Of a stretch of DNA of 64,000 bases, positions 26,083 to 36,117 are shown piece after piece (position 1 is the first letter of the stretch; the number at the start of each line of letters is the position of its first letter). Where the stretch lies: NCBI GenBank assembly GCA_002411345.1, contig DHSL01000017.1, positions 16,833 to 80,832 of the forward strand, in the 5' to 3' direction. Source of the DNA: Bacteroidales bacterium UBA5287. GTDB taxonomy: Bacteria > Bacteroidota > Bacteroidia > Bacteroidales > Dysgonomonadaceae. The position numbers were made by a program, and so were the translations under genes. The notes under the pieces are model-generated. The model was not told where the DNA came from. It was given only the letters and a program-made list of their open reading frames with translations, and ran no database searches.

Positions 26083-28551
26083 ATGACTTACTCTATATCT
26101 AAAATTGCATCGATACTCAATGTAAAAAACAAACCCGTAAATGAGGCTGTAATTTCTGTATTGCTTACAGATAGCAGGAAGCTTACTAATCCTGCTGAAA
26201 CACTTTTCTTTGCTATGGTTACAAAGAGCAATGACGCACATAATTTTGTGTCCGATTTGTATTTATCCGGCGTTCGAAATTTTGTAGTCAGTAAAATGAG
26301 ATCTGAATGGCAAGTATATAACGATGCAAACTTTCTTTTGGTAAAAGATTCGTTGTTGGCATTACAAAAACTAGCCTCCTATCATCGTTCGCAGTTTGAC
26401 ATACCTGTAATTGGCATTACCGGCAGTAATGGTAAAACTATTGTTAAGGAATGGTTATATCAATTACTTGAGGAAAATTATAATATAGTACGTTCCCCCA
26501 GAAGTTTTAATTCTCAGATTGGCGTTCCTCTATCAGTATGGCAGTTGAATGAATCAACCGAGTTTGGAATTTTTGAAGCCGGTATATCCAAGCCCGATGA
26601 AATGGAGCGTTTGGAGCCAGTAATTCAGCCCACTATTGGGATATTGACTAATATAGGAGAAGCCCATCAAGAGAACTTCAGTTCGCTTGAGCAAAAATAT
26701 CTTGAGAAGATGGAGTTGTTCAAAAATGTGAATGTCTGCATTTATTGTCAAGATAATCCACTTATGCAGCAATGTATTGATATGATGATGTTGTCTCAGC
26801 GTTCATTTTCCTGGTCACTTCATGATGAGGATGCCCCACTTTATATTTCTCGAATAGACAAAAAAGATGAATTTACTGAAATCAGTTATTCATTTTTGAA
26901 AATGGATTATAGTTTTAAGATTGGTTTTACCGATAATGCATCTATTGAAAATGCGATTAACTGTCTTTCCGCTATGCTATTGCTTCATATTTATCCAGAT
27001 GTAATCGCTCAACGGATGGAAAAATTAGAGCCCGTAGCAATGCGTCTTGATGTTCGTCAGGGTAAGCATAATTGTATAATTATTAATGATACCTACAATT
27101 CAGATATCAATTCTATACAAATTGCATTAGATTTTCAAAATCAGCGACATACAGATAAACCATTAAAAAAGACTGTTATCATTTCAGATATTTTACAGTC
27201 CGGAATTCCTCCAAAGACTTTATACCGTCAAGTTGCAGATATGCTTGAGCATAGTAATATAGACAAGTTGATTGGTATAGGTAAAGATATATCAGCAAGT
27301 GAGAATCTATTTCAAATATCAGAGAAGATATTTTTTCCAACAACAGAAAATTTTCTACGCTCCGGTATATGGCATGATTTTGACAATGAATTAATCTTAT
27401 TAAAAGGAGCAAGGAAATTTCATTTTGAAAGTATAAATGCATTGATAGAGCAACGAGTTCACGAAACAGTTATGGAGGTCGATTTAGATGCGTTGGTTCA
27501 TAATTTCAATTTCTATAAATCGAAGCTTCGTCCCGGTGTTAAGATGGTTTGTATGGTAAAAGCGAATGCATATGGAGGAGGAGCAATTGAAATTGCAAAA
27601 ACGCTGCAATATCACAGATGTGACTATCTCGCGGTTGCAGTAGCCGAAGAAGGTATTGCACTCAGGTCGGAAGGCATCACATTACCCATAATCATTCTCA
27701 ATCCTGAAGTGAATGGATTTGAAGAACTTTTTGCCGATGATTTGGAGCCAGAAGTTTATAATTTTCGCATACTGAATGCATTTATCAAAGAAGCCGAACG
27801 TAGAGGAATAACCAATTATCCAGTACATATTAAGATTGACACAGGAATGCACCGACTTGGTTTCTCGTCCGATCAGATTCCTCAATTATTGAATGTACTT
27901 ACTTCACAAAAAGGTTTGATGGTAAAATCCGTATTTTCACATTTGGCTGCGAGTGAAAGTTGGAAATTTGATGAGTACACAAACAAGCAAATTTCCACGT
28001 TAAAGTCGGCTGCTGAAGAAATCGAAAACGGTTTAGGTTACAACGTGATGAAGCATATTCTCAATTCTGCCGGTATTGAGCGTTTCCCTGATGCCCAATG
28101 GGATATGGTAAGATTAGGAATTGGACTTTATGGTGTAAGTGCCAGTGGATTGCAAGGATTAAAAAATGTGTTTACATTAAAAACCACTATACTTCAGGTA
28201 AAAGAGATTCCTCAACATGAAACTATTGGATATGGGAGAAATGAAGAATTAAATCACGATGCTCGTATTGCCACCATCCGAATTGGTTATGCCGATGGTT
28301 TGGATCGTCAGTTTGGCAATAGGAAGGGATATGTTTTAGTTAATGGTCATTCAGCTCCTATTGTCGGAAATGTATGTATGGACCTTTGTATGATTGATGT
28401 GACCGGTATTGATGCCAAGGAAGGAGATCCTGTTATTGTTTTTGGAGAAGGTTTATCTATTATTGACCTTGCTCAAAATATTAAGACAATACCATATGAA
28501 ATACTAACATCGGTATCACCCCGTGTAAAGCGGGTTTATGTAAAGGAGTAA
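26083..28551 (+). CDS. murF-alr: Fused MurF ligase and alanine racemase
   Basis: The 822-residue protein joins UDP-MurNAc-tripeptide:D-Ala-D-Ala ligase (1-455) to a PLP-dependent alanine racemase (456-822). MurF has the ATP loop GITGSNGKT at 111-119 and the IINDTYNSD segment. The racemase has VDLDALVHNFNFY, PLP lysine Lys493 in VKANAYG, and GNVCMDLCMIDVT. The fusion is characteristic of Bacteroidetes and supplies D-Ala and its ligation product in one polypeptide; both sites appear intact. It follows the GSCFA gene by 12 bases and ends at a terminator. Confidence 0.95.
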   Translation: MTYSISKIASILNVKNKPVNEAVISVLLTDSRKLTNPAETLFFAMVTKSNDAHNFVSDLYLSGVRNFVVSKMRSEWQVYNDANFLLVKDSLLALQKLASYHRSQFDIPVIGITGSNGKTIVKEWLYQLLEENYNIVRSPRSFNSQIGVPLSVWQLNESTEFGIFEAGISKPDEMERLEPVIQPTIGILTNIGEAHQENFSSLEQKYLEKMELFKNVNVCIYCQDNPLMQQCIDMMMLSQRSFSWSLHDEDAPLYISRIDKKDEFTEISYSFLKMDYSFKIGFTDNASIENAINCLSAMLLLHIYPDVIAQRMEKLEPVAMRLDVRQGKHNCIIINDTYNSDINSIQIALDFQNQRHTDKPLKKTVIISDILQSGIPPKTLYRQVADMLEHSNIDKLIGIGKDISASENLFQISEKIFFPTTENFLRSGIWHDFDNELILLKGARKFHFESINALIEQRVHETVMEVDLDALVHNFNFYKSKLRPGVKMVCMVKANAYGGGAIEIAKTLQYHRCDYLAVAVAEEGIALRSEGITLPIIILNPEVNGFEELFADDLEPEVYNFRILNAFIKEAERRGITNYPVHIKIDTGMHRLGFSSDQIPQLLNVLTSQKGLMVKSVFSHLAASESWKFDEYTNKQISTLKSAAEEIENGLGYNVMKHILNSAGIERFPDAQWDMVRLGIGLYGVSASGLQGLKNVFTLKTTILQVKEIPQHETIGYGRNEELNHDARIATIRIGYADGLDRQFGNRKGYVLVNGHSAPIVGNVCMDLCMIDVTGIDAKEGDPVIVFGEGLSIIDLAQNIKTIPYEILTSVSPRVKRVYVKE

Positions 28552-28556
28552 GCAAT

Positions 28557-28588
28557 AAAAAAAGCACCTCGATTGAGGTGCTTTTTTT
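28557..28588. terminator. Bidirectional terminator between murF-alr and ompA
   Basis: GCACCTC/GAGGTGC with a four-base loop is flanked by seven A and seven T bases, so it works on both strands. Confidence 0.88.
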
Positions 28589-28608
28589 ATTATTCTTTAT
28601 ATACTGAA

Positions 28609-29757
28609 TTATTCAGCAAAGAAGATAGCTACACGGTTCCAATCGTTTTCTGCATAAGGTTGTTCTGTGTCACCTTTCCAGTCAATTGAAATGCGATTGC
28701 TGTCAATTCCGTATTCATTGATCAATGCGTCAGCAACTGCTTTTGCACGTTTTTCAGAAAGAGCGAAATTGTATTCAGGTGTTCCTGTTTGAGCATCAGC
28801 ATAAGCCACGATCTTAACTGTTGCGTTAGGATTAGCTTTCAAATATTCAGCTGTGTTGTAAACGCTAACTTGTTGACCTTTGTCAATTTTAGCAGAGTTA
28901 ATGCGGAAGAATACAACGTTAGGAATATAAACTGCTTCAACTGGAGCTGCAACAACTTCTTCACATTCTGGGCAAGATGTTGGGCGTTTGCTCAATTGTT
29001 CGTTTTCAGCACGTAGTCTGTTGATTTGGCTGTTTAAGTCGTTGATCAAGTTGTAGTCCATCAATTCAGCAGGTGTGAATTCTTGTTTTCCAAGACCAAA
29101 TTTTACACCTAAAACTGCTGTTGCCAATGCATCATATTCATGGTCTGGTCCATTAACACCATCAAATGAATCTTGTAAAGATCTGATTCCTAATTCTAAG
29201 AATAAAGCAACTTTGTTAGAAAGTTGGAAGTTGTTGATCAAACCAGCATTCAAAGTCAAAGATTGATTTTGACCCTTAAATAAAGGAGAATCTGGATCCG
29301 GTTTTTTGAACCAATCGTTCATTCCGTATACATAACCAAAACCTACATAAGGTATAAGGCTATAAACTCTGTTAGGATTATAAGATCCCCAAGCATTGAT
29401 AACATTGTACATCAAGTCTACATGACCACCAAGCCAGTTACGATCTGATTGTACAGCGTTGCTTGCAACGTGTTTAATGTTACCACCATCAATTACTAAA
29501 CGAGCACCCCAGTTTGGCGAATTCCATTTACCAACTTCGATTTGTCCGTTCCATCCCAAGCGATCCATTAGGTTAGCATCAGCTTTGTTCTCAAACTCTG
29601 TAAGGTAGATGTTTGTACCTCCACCAACACCAATATACCAATGAGAGCCTGCTTTGTCTTTTAGATAAACTGTACCATTTGATACATTCTGTACTTCTTG
29701 AGCAGTCATTCCGAATGCTACAAGAATAGAAATTAAAAGTAAACTAAATTTTTTCAT
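28609..29757 (-). CDS. ompA: OmpA-family outer-membrane protein
   Basis: The 382-residue protein has a signal peptide (MKKFSLLLISILVAFGMTAQ), an N-terminal beta-barrel of about 215 residues, a short hinge with a CPECEE pair of cysteines, and a C-terminal OmpA-like peptidoglycan-binding domain (about 275-382: FFRINSAKID, ALSEKRAKAVADAL). The usual NRRVE motif reads NDWNRVAIFF, as is common in this phylum. It should anchor the outer membrane to the cell wall. It is monocistronic, with a long leader of roughly 145 bases containing an inverted repeat. Confidence 0.92.
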   Translation of the reverse strand: MKKFSLLLISILVAFGMTAQEVQNVSNGTVYLKDKAGSHWYIGVGGGTNIYLTEFENKADANLMDRLGWNGQIEVGKWNSPNWGARLVIDGGNIKHVASNAVQSDRNWLGGHVDLMYNVINAWGSYNPNRVYSLIPYVGFGYVYGMNDWFKKPDPDSPLFKGQNQSLTLNAGLINNFQLSNKVALFLELGIRSLQDSFDGVNGPDHEYDALATAVLGVKFGLGKQEFTPAELMDYNLINDLNSQINRLRAENEQLSKRPTSCPECEEVVAAPVEAVYIPNVVFFRINSAKIDKGQQVSVYNTAEYLKANPNATVKIVAYADAQTGTPEYNFALSEKRAKAVADALINEYGIDSNRISIDWKGDTEQPYAENDWNRVAIFFAE

Positions 29758-29842
29758 AAATTTAAATTCTAATTAAACATTATTTATTACAATAACTCGA
29801 TAATATTCTTATTTAATAATTTATATATTTTTTATAACAAAC

Positions 29843-29896
29843 GTTCTTTTAAAATGTTCAGAATATCAAGTTCAATTAAGTCGTTTTAAAAAGAAC
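29843..29896 (-). promoter_or_regulatory. Inverted repeat at the predicted 5' end of the ompA mRNA
   Basis: GTTCTTTTAAAA (29843-29854) is complementary to TTTTAAAAAGAAC (29884-29896) with one bulged base. With the -7 element at 29912-29919, the right arm would lie within about 20 bases of the mRNA 5' end. Confidence 0.4.
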
Positions 29897-29911
29897 AAAT
29901 GTTTCGAAATA

Positions 29912-29919
29912 CAAAGATA
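29912..29919 (-). promoter_or_regulatory. -7 element of ompA
   Basis: The minus strand reads TATCTTTG about 155 bases before the ompA ATG. No exact TTTG stands 20 bases upstream. Confidence 0.5.
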
Positions 29920-30025
29920 AAGTTTAATTTTATATAAAGCTCTTTTTTATATAAAAAAATACTAAAAAAACTCTGTTTCAGGCTGTTCAAATGTGAAATT
30001 ACTCACAGATACTATTTGTTCTATC

Positions 30026-30886
30026 TTATCCGAGATAAGTCTTTAACAATTTGCTACGTGAATCTTGTCTTAATCTCCTAATTGCTTTTTCTTTGATTTG
30101 TCTAACGCGTTCACGAGTCAATTGAAATTTATCTCCGATCTCTTCCAGTGTCATTTCCTGACAGCCGATTCCAAAGAACATTTTAATAATATCGCTTTCT
30201 CTTTCAGTCAATGTACCAAGTGCACGGTCAATTTCTTTTTGAAGAGATTCGTTTACTAATGTTCTATCTGCTGAAGGTGCGTCATCATTGACAAGTACAT
30301 CCAACAAGCTATTATCTTCCCCTTCAACAAAAGGCGCATCCATTGAAATGTGTCTACCAGAAACTTTCAATGAGTCCGTAACTTTTTCTACAGGGATATC
30401 CAGTTCATGAGCGAGTTCTTCGGCAGAAGGACGTCGTTCATGTTCTTGTTCAAATTTTTGAAAAGCTTTATTTATCTTGTTAAGTGATCCAACTTGATTA
30501 AGTGGCAGTCGCACAATACGTGATTGTTCCGCCAACGCTTGTAAGATTGATTGACGAATCCACCAAACAGCATAACTGATAAATTTGAAACCTCTTGTTT
30601 CATCAAATTTTTCAGCAGCTTTGATTAGTCCTAAGTTTCCTTCGTTTATAAGGTCGGGTAGGCTGAGCCCTTGATTTTGGTATTGTTTAGCAACAGACAC
30701 TACGAAACGGAGATTTGCTCTGGTTAATTTTTCCAGTGCTTTTTTATCACCTTTCTTTATAGCTTGTGCTAATTCAACTTCTTCCTCAACAGTGATAAGA
30801 TCTTCACGGCCAATCTCTTGTAGATATTTGTCCAGAGAAGCGCTCTCCCTGTTGGTAATTGATTTTGTAATCTTTAATTGCCTCAT
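30026..30886 (-). CDS. rpoD: Primary sigma factor (RpoD/SigA, short Bacteroidetes form)
   Basis: This 286-residue sigma-70 protein contains region 1.2 (SLDKYLQEIGREDLIT), 2.1-2.4 with NLRFVVSVAKQY, LINEGNLGLIKA and FKFISYAVWWIRQ, region 3, and region 4 with a C-terminal HTH (TLEEIGDKFQLTRERVRQIKE). It lacks region 1.1 and the large non-conserved domain of E. coli RpoD, as the primary sigma factor of Bacteroides does. That factor reads TTTG/TAnnTTTG promoters, the elements found throughout this window. No stress-type features are seen. Confidence 0.95.
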   Translation of the reverse strand: MRQLKITKSITNRESASLDKYLQEIGREDLITVEEEVELAQAIKKGDKKALEKLTRANLRFVVSVAKQYQNQGLSLPDLINEGNLGLIKAAEKFDETRGFKFISYAVWWIRQSILQALAEQSRIVRLPLNQVGSLNKINKAFQKFEQEHERRPSAEELAHELDIPVEKVTDSLKVSGRHISMDAPFVEGEDNSLLDVLVNDDAPSADRTLVNESLQKEIDRALGTLTERESDIIKMFFGIGCQEMTLEEIGDKFQLTRERVRQIKEKAIRRLRQDSRSKLLKTYLG

Positions 30887-30931
30887 TTATTTATCTTTCC
30901 TAATTTATTCTATAGTTAACGCAAAGGGTTG

Positions 30932-30939
30932 CAAAAATA
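30932..30939 (-). promoter_or_regulatory. -7 element of rpoD
   Basis: The minus strand reads TATTTTTG 46 bases before the rpoD ATG. Confidence 0.5.
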
Positions 30940-30995
30940 ACACTTTTTTCTTGGATATTAAAATAAATGTCAATAATCTTCACCCCTCACAAAGC

Positions 30996-31033
30996 AAAAC
31001 AAAGGAAACGATAGAAATCGATTCCTTTGTTTT
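30996..31033 (-). terminator. Terminator after the HtrA-type protease gene
   Basis: A 12-bp perfect stem AAAACAAAGGAA/TTCCTTTGTTTT encloses an inner CGAT/ATCG stem. The minus-strand tail is T-rich. Confidence 0.65.
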
Positions 31034-31090
31034 ACTAACAGATAGAAAGACGATTTGTTACATCTTTCGTGTTAATTAATCTTAATATGC

Positions 31091-32611
31091 TTATTTTTTA
31101 GATAGATCTATAGCTATATATTGTGTTCGTTGATTTGGATAAAATCCTGCAACAAGAATCACTTTGTCCTGGCTATTTGCAGCCGTAATAACAATTCGTG
31201 AAACATCTGCTTCATTGTTAACCGGCGAATTGTTTATACGCATGATTACAAATCCTTTATTGATACCTTCTTTACGGAAAAGTCCGTCATTTGTAACACT
31301 TTCAACTTTAATACCACTACTGATACCCATTTCTTGTTTTTGTTGATTAGTAAGCGGGGCGAATGTAGCACCTAAATTACCAATTGCATCAACGCTTTTT
31401 GTTATTTCTGTATTCCCCAGCTCGTTTTTAAGTTCAACTGTGAATGTTTTATCTTTTCCATCTCGTTGAACATTTACTTTTACTTTATCGCCAGGTCTGT
31501 ATTTGCTCAATTGTGTTTGTAATTCTGCAAAATCAGTTATACTGTTATTGTTTATAGCAGTAATGATATCCCCTTTTTCCATTCCTGCAGCTTTAGCCGG
31601 ACTTCTATCGACAAATTCAGAAATAGCAACCCCTTTAATTTGAGAAAGTTTCTTTGCTTTTTCCGGATCGCGTTGTCTTACAACCTCGATGTTTTCGACC
31701 TGTATTCCCAGTACTGCACGTTGAACCATTCCAAATTGTTTTAAATCGGCAGCCACTTTTCCTGCGATTGAAATAGGTACAGCGAAAGCCAGGCCATTAA
31801 AATCGCCAGTTGTTGAATAGATCATAGTGTTTATACCAACCAATTCACCTTTTGTATTTACCAATGCACCACCGCTATTACCTCTATTTACTGCAGCATC
31901 TATTTGAATGAATGATTGGATACCCGAGTCATTTCCAAGGTTACCTCTATTTTTAGCACTTACAATACCCGCTGTAACCGTTGACGTAAGATTAAAAGGG
32001 TTTCCTACAGCCAGTACCCATTCGCCCACTTTCAACGCTTCTGAATTTCCAAATGGGATGTATGGGAAGTCATTTCCTTCAATTTTAATTAGAGCGATAT
32101 CCGTTTTTGGGTCCGTACCAATAACCTTTGCTGTAAATTCTCGTTTATCATTGAGTGTAACCGACACTTCGTGCGCTCCTTCGATCACGTGGTTATTAGT
32201 GATAATGTATCCATCCTTTGAAATAATTACACCCGATCCAAATCCAACCTGTTCTTGTGGTTGGCTGTACCCTTCTCCTCCAAATCCAAAGAAGAAATCG
32301 AAAGGATTAACCATTTGTTGTTCTCGAATTGAAATAGATTTGATATGCACCACTCCGTGAACGGTTTTTTCTGCCACTTCTGTAAAATCAGGAAAGCCAT
32401 CAGATGTTGTCAAGCTTGTTAGTTTGACGTTAGGATCCTGGCCAAAAGAATTAGCCGATTCATCGATATTTTTTTCGTGCACTGTCAATTCACCATTATT
32501 TTGACTGCTATTATTTTTCTGAATAGCATTAAATCCCCAGATTGTGAGCAGGGAACTTATTATGGCTACAACTACTGTAACCAATACATTTTTTCCATTA
32601 CTTGTATTCAT
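31091..32611 (-). CDS. htrA: HtrA/Do-family periplasmic serine protease
   Basis: The 506-residue protein has an N-terminal membrane anchor (about 9-29), a trypsin-like domain with His141, Asp171 and Ser246 (GNSGG), and two PDZ domains (about 300-395 and 405-500). It should sit in the periplasm as protease and chaperone for misfolded envelope proteins. The hydrophobic N-terminus lacks a clear cleavage site, so it may stay membrane-bound. It has its own -7 element and terminator. Confidence 0.95.
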   Translation of the reverse strand: MNTSNGKNVLVTVVVAIISSLLTIWGFNAIQKNNSSQNNGELTVHEKNIDESANSFGQDPNVKLTSLTTSDGFPDFTEVAEKTVHGVVHIKSISIREQQMVNPFDFFFGFGGEGYSQPQEQVGFGSGVIISKDGYIITNNHVIEGAHEVSVTLNDKREFTAKVIGTDPKTDIALIKIEGNDFPYIPFGNSEALKVGEWVLAVGNPFNLTSTVTAGIVSAKNRGNLGNDSGIQSFIQIDAAVNRGNSGGALVNTKGELVGINTMIYSTTGDFNGLAFAVPISIAGKVAADLKQFGMVQRAVLGIQVENIEVVRQRDPEKAKKLSQIKGVAISEFVDRSPAKAAGMEKGDIITAINNNSITDFAELQTQLSKYRPGDKVKVNVQRDGKDKTFTVELKNELGNTEITKSVDAIGNLGATFAPLTNQQKQEMGISSGIKVESVTNDGLFRKEGINKGFVIMRINNSPVNNEADVSRIVITAANSQDKVILVAGFYPNQRTQYIAIDLSKK

Positions 32612-32646
32612 ATTTTTCTCTAATTATAGTTTTAACATTTAAGTCT

Positions 32647-32654
32647 CAAATATA
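32647..32654 (-). promoter_or_regulatory. -7 element of htrA
   Basis: The minus strand reads TATATTTG 36 bases before the htrA ATG. Confidence 0.45.
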
Positions 32655-32800
32655 ATTACAAAAAACATACTTGATTTAATCTGCGGGAGCATATTTTAGT
32701 ACTTTTAACTTAAGACTAAGGCTCTTAACCCCGTTTAACCCAAAGATGTCAAAAACGGAATAATTGTCGCCAGTCATATAGGTGTCAAAATGTCCGACAA

Positions 32801-33970
32801 TTATTTTAGGATCTTTCCTCTTCTTCTTGCGTACCTTTTGAAGCGCAAGTTATTAATCGGTTGGAAAAAGTCGAGATAAAGTAACGAAAAAAAGTACTTA
32901 CCAGATTTAAAAAGTTTATTGTATTTATTTAGAATCACAGATTGTGTGATCCATCGAAACATAAAAAGAAAGGCCGTGCTTGCAATTAATATATTGTTCT
33001 TATCTGTAATTCCTAAAGCAATTGCACAAATAGCAGCAATATAAAAACCATACTTTGTAAATGATTCCCAATTGAATAAACCAGACTGAAATCCTTTATA
33101 AAACTGTTTAGTATGCATATATTTTGATTTCAGTTCTCTCCAAGTAGAGAACCTGTTTATTAATGAACTTTCGGTCATACTATCGGGAGAAGTTATAACC
33201 GTTGTATTCGTTTTATTTGCAACTGTATTTATAAATAAATCATCTTCGCCTCCTTCAATATTTAAGATAGAAGAGAAACCTTTATTTTCAAAAAACAAGT
33301 CTCGTTTATATCCCATATTTCTGCCAATTCCCATAAAAGGTTTATGTTTAATGGCTAATGAAAGATATTTTAGGCAATGAATTAAATTGTCATATAAAAC
33401 AAATCTTCTCATAGGTACTGATTTCTTGATATTAAATTTGCAATATCCAAGAACGATATCTTTTCCCCCTGCAAATGCGTTTGCATATTCTCTGATCCAT
33501 TGGTTGGAACAAGGAGCGCAGTAAGATTCTGTAAAAATAAGTAAGTCGTTTTTAGCAGCTTTGATTCCAAGCGTCAAAGCCAGCTTTTTTTCATTTATCG
33601 ATTCAGCGTTATTAGGCACATACGTATGATAAAGATTTTTATGATCGAGCTCAAGTCTTTTCAAGACCATGTCTGTTTCGTCAGTCGATCCGCTATTTAC
33701 CACAATTACCTCATAATCAGGATAGTCCTGTTCAAGTATTTTAGGGAGATTCTCTGCCAAATATTCCGACTCATTTTTTGAAGCAATGATTATTGATATT
33801 GGTGGCAAATCCTGATCAGGCAGGCTGTTTTTTTCTCTTTTCAGTTCATAAATGTATGGTTTTCTGTATAGCAGGAAATAAAAAAGTAATTGAATTATGA
33901 AGAATAGCATTAACGTCGCTAAAATAATCCAGTGAACAGTTTCAAAGTTTAAAAGAGAATACAAATCCAT
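32801..33970 (-). CDS. Membrane-bound family 2 glycosyltransferase
   Basis: The 389-residue protein has an N-terminal membrane segment (about 14-35), a GT2 domain with ISIIIASKNESEYLAENL, IVVNSGSTDETD and an ESYCAP segment, and two C-terminal membrane stretches (about 310-345). The usual DxD motif is not obvious (TESYC stands in its place). It probably adds sugars to a lipid-linked or surface glycan; the acceptor is unknown. It begins 10 bases after lysA and is the last gene of the lemA-to-GT2 run. Confidence 0.85.
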   Translation of the reverse strand: MDLYSLLNFETVHWIILATLMLFFIIQLLFYFLLYRKPYIYELKREKNSLPDQDLPPISIIIASKNESEYLAENLPKILEQDYPDYEVIVVNSGSTDETDMVLKRLELDHKNLYHTYVPNNAESINEKKLALTLGIKAAKNDLLIFTESYCAPCSNQWIREYANAFAGGKDIVLGYCKFNIKKSVPMRRFVLYDNLIHCLKYLSLAIKHKPFMGIGRNMGYKRDLFFENKGFSSILNIEGGEDDLFINTVANKTNTTVITSPDSMTESSLINRFSTWRELKSKYMHTKQFYKGFQSGLFNWESFTKYGFYIAAICAIALGITDKNNILIASTAFLFMFRWITQSVILNKYNKLFKSGKYFFSLLYLDFFQPINNLRFKRYARRRGKILK

Positions 33971-33980
33971 TATAACAATA

Positions 33981-35138
33981 TTAAATAGAATCAGAGAAAA
34001 AAGATTTGGGTAATTCGTGGCAATTGTAATTCGACGCCATCACCTCACCGTAAGCACCAGCAGATCTAATAGCCAGCAGGTCGCCACGTTGAGTTTCATT
34101 TAACTGGAAGTTCTCAACAAATACATCACTCGATTCGCAAATAGGACCAACAATATCATAGTTGTCTAAAGCTTTGTCTGAGCAGATGTTTTCAATATGA
34201 TGAAAAGCTTGATATAGCGCAGGTCTTATCAGATCTGTCATTCCTGCATCGACGATGAGGAATTTTTTGTGAACACCGTTCTTAATGTATGTTGTGCGAG
34301 TAATCAAAGAGCCGCATGGTGCAACAATAGAGCGCCCTAATTCAAAATGAATTGTTTGCGGAACCAGATGCTCCAGATATTTACTGAATAAGCGGAAATA
34401 AGATTCAAAATCTGCCATGGGACAATGGTTTGGATGCTGATAATTTATTCCCAATCCGCCCCCTACATTAATAAGTTTCAGTTTGATACCATTATTTACG
34501 AACCATTTCTGCAGTTCGACAGCCTTCACGCACAAATCTTCAAAAGCCGACAAGTCTGTTATTTGAGAACCAATATGAAAGTGAATTCCAATCAGTTCAA
34601 GATGTTCACATTTGTCGAGCAGTTTTAATGCATCAGGCAAAACTGCCAAATCGATTCCAAACTTATTTTCATTCAGTCCGGTAGTTATATATTTATGTGT
34701 ATGTGCGTCGACATTTGGATTTATGCGTAAAGCAATTCTTGCCGTTTTGTTTTTTATTTTAGCTAGCTCTTCAATTGCTTCCATTTCGGGCAATGATTCC
34801 ACGTTAAAGCAAAAAATATCATAATCCAAAGCGATATTAATTTCTTTATCTGTTTTTCCCACACCAGCAAAAGCAATTTTGGAAGGTTCAAAACCATTTT
34901 CAACAGCTACAATTATTTCGTTACCGCTCACACAATCAGCGCCAAATCCAAATGAGGCAATCTCCTGAAGAATCCTAGGATTTGCATTTGCTTTGATCGC
35001 ATAATGGATAACAAAATTCTTGTTTTCTGTTTCTTTTTTTACCAAATTGAGCGTTTCTCTGAGTAGTTCAATATCATAAAAATAGAAAGGAGTATCTAAT
35101 GATTTGAATTTTTCAACCGGAAATTTACCTTTAATCAT
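33981..35138 (-). CDS. lysA: Diaminopimelate decarboxylase
   Basis: This 385-residue fold-III PLP enzyme performs the last step of lysine synthesis from meso-diaminopimelate. Lys49 lies in HYAIKANANP, followed by GFGADCVSGNEI, HFHIGSQI, the glycine-rich NVGGGLGINY and the CESSDVF dimer-interface motif. The length is slightly short but complete. It starts 45 bases after miaA; a promoter may exist in that gap but none is convincing. Confidence 0.95.
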   Translation of the reverse strand: MIKGKFPVEKFKSLDTPFYFYDIELLRETLNLVKKETENKNFVIHYAIKANANPRILQEIASFGFGADCVSGNEIIVAVENGFEPSKIAFAGVGKTDKEINIALDYDIFCFNVESLPEMEAIEELAKIKNKTARIALRINPNVDAHTHKYITTGLNENKFGIDLAVLPDALKLLDKCEHLELIGIHFHIGSQITDLSAFEDLCVKAVELQKWFVNNGIKLKLINVGGGLGINYQHPNHCPMADFESYFRLFSKYLEHLVPQTIHFELGRSIVAPCGSLITRTTYIKNGVHKKFLIVDAGMTDLIRPALYQAFHHIENICSDKALDNYDIVGPICESSDVFVENFQLNETQRGDLLAIRSAGAYGEVMASNYNCHELPKSFFSDSI

Positions 35139-35183
35139 ATTGTTGAAATTTTGGCTGCAAAGTTAATAAAAAGGTCGACTTAT

Positions 35184-36116
35184 TTATATTAATTCCAATG
35201 TTTGCTCTATTTTCTTGTCTATAGAAAGATTATAATCGAGCCAATGAATTTTAAATCCGCGGCGTTCCATACCTCTGAACCATGTCATTTGTCTTTTTGC
35301 AAACTGGTGAATTGCTATTTCCAGCTGCGAAAACATTTCAGAAAATGATATTTGTCCAATTACGTATTGTGTAACATATTTATATTCGAGTCCATAATAT
35401 ATGAGGTCGTTTGCATCAACGCCTTTAGAAATCAAGTTTTCCACCTCTTCAATCATTCCCTCTTCCAGTCGTTTCTTTAGTCGGTCTGTAATTTTTTCTC
35501 TTCTCAAATTTCTGTCGATATCAATGCCGATAATTAAACTGTTTATGGGTTTGTAGTTTTGCAAAGTGAGCGACTCTTTAGATTGAAAATCAGCTATTTC
35601 TATAGCTCTAATAGCTCTTTTTTTTGTATCAACATCCGTTGTGTTATGCAACGATTTATAACTTGCCAGAATTTGTGCAAGCTCTTGTAGCGATTTTGAT
35701 TCCAGATTCGTTCTCAAAGGATTATTTTCCGGGACATCCGGAAGATGATAACCTTTTAAAACAGCCTCGATATATAATCCCGTTCCACCACAGAGGATAG
35801 GAGTTTTTCCTCGGGAAAGAATGTCCTCATATGCGATATGGAAATCTTGTTGATAATTGAATAATGTATATTTATCACCTGCATCTCTGATATCGATCAG
35901 ATAATGAGGTATTTGGTGTCCATTGATAATGTAGTCGGAAAGATCTTTTCCTGTACCAATATCCATGCCGCGATAAACTTGTCGTGAGTCGGCACTTATT
36001 ATCTCACCATTCAGTCTTTCAGCTAATTGAGTCGCAAAAGAAGTTTTACCACTAGCAGTAGGACCCAAAACTGTGATGAGCTCTGTTTTTGTTGAAGAAT
36101 TTTGAGTAAAAGTCAT
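35184..36116 (-). CDS. miaA: tRNA dimethylallyltransferase
   Basis: MiaA adds a dimethylallyl group to A37 of tRNAs reading UNN codons. The 310-residue protein has P-loop GPTASGKT (about 18-25), ISADSRQVYRGMDIGTGK, CGGTGLYIEA and the RAIRAIEI segment. The start at 36116 gives the family's normal length; a longer in-frame version would run back into the glycine-rich end of the TPM gene in another frame and is an artefact. Only one base separates the TPM stop from this ATG, so the two are translationally coupled. Confidence 0.95.
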   Translation of the reverse strand: MTFTQNSSTKTELITVLGPTASGKTSFATQLAERLNGEIISADSRQVYRGMDIGTGKDLSDYIINGHQIPHYLIDIRDAGDKYTLFNYQQDFHIAYEDILSRGKTPILCGGTGLYIEAVLKGYHLPDVPENNPLRTNLESKSLQELAQILASYKSLHNTTDVDTKKRAIRAIEIADFQSKESLTLQNYKPINSLIIGIDIDRNLRREKITDRLKKRLEEGMIEEVENLISKGVDANDLIYYGLEYKYVTQYVIGQISFSEMFSQLEIAIHQFAKRQMTWFRGMERRGFKIHWLDYNLSIDKKIEQTLELI

Positions 36117-36117
36117 G

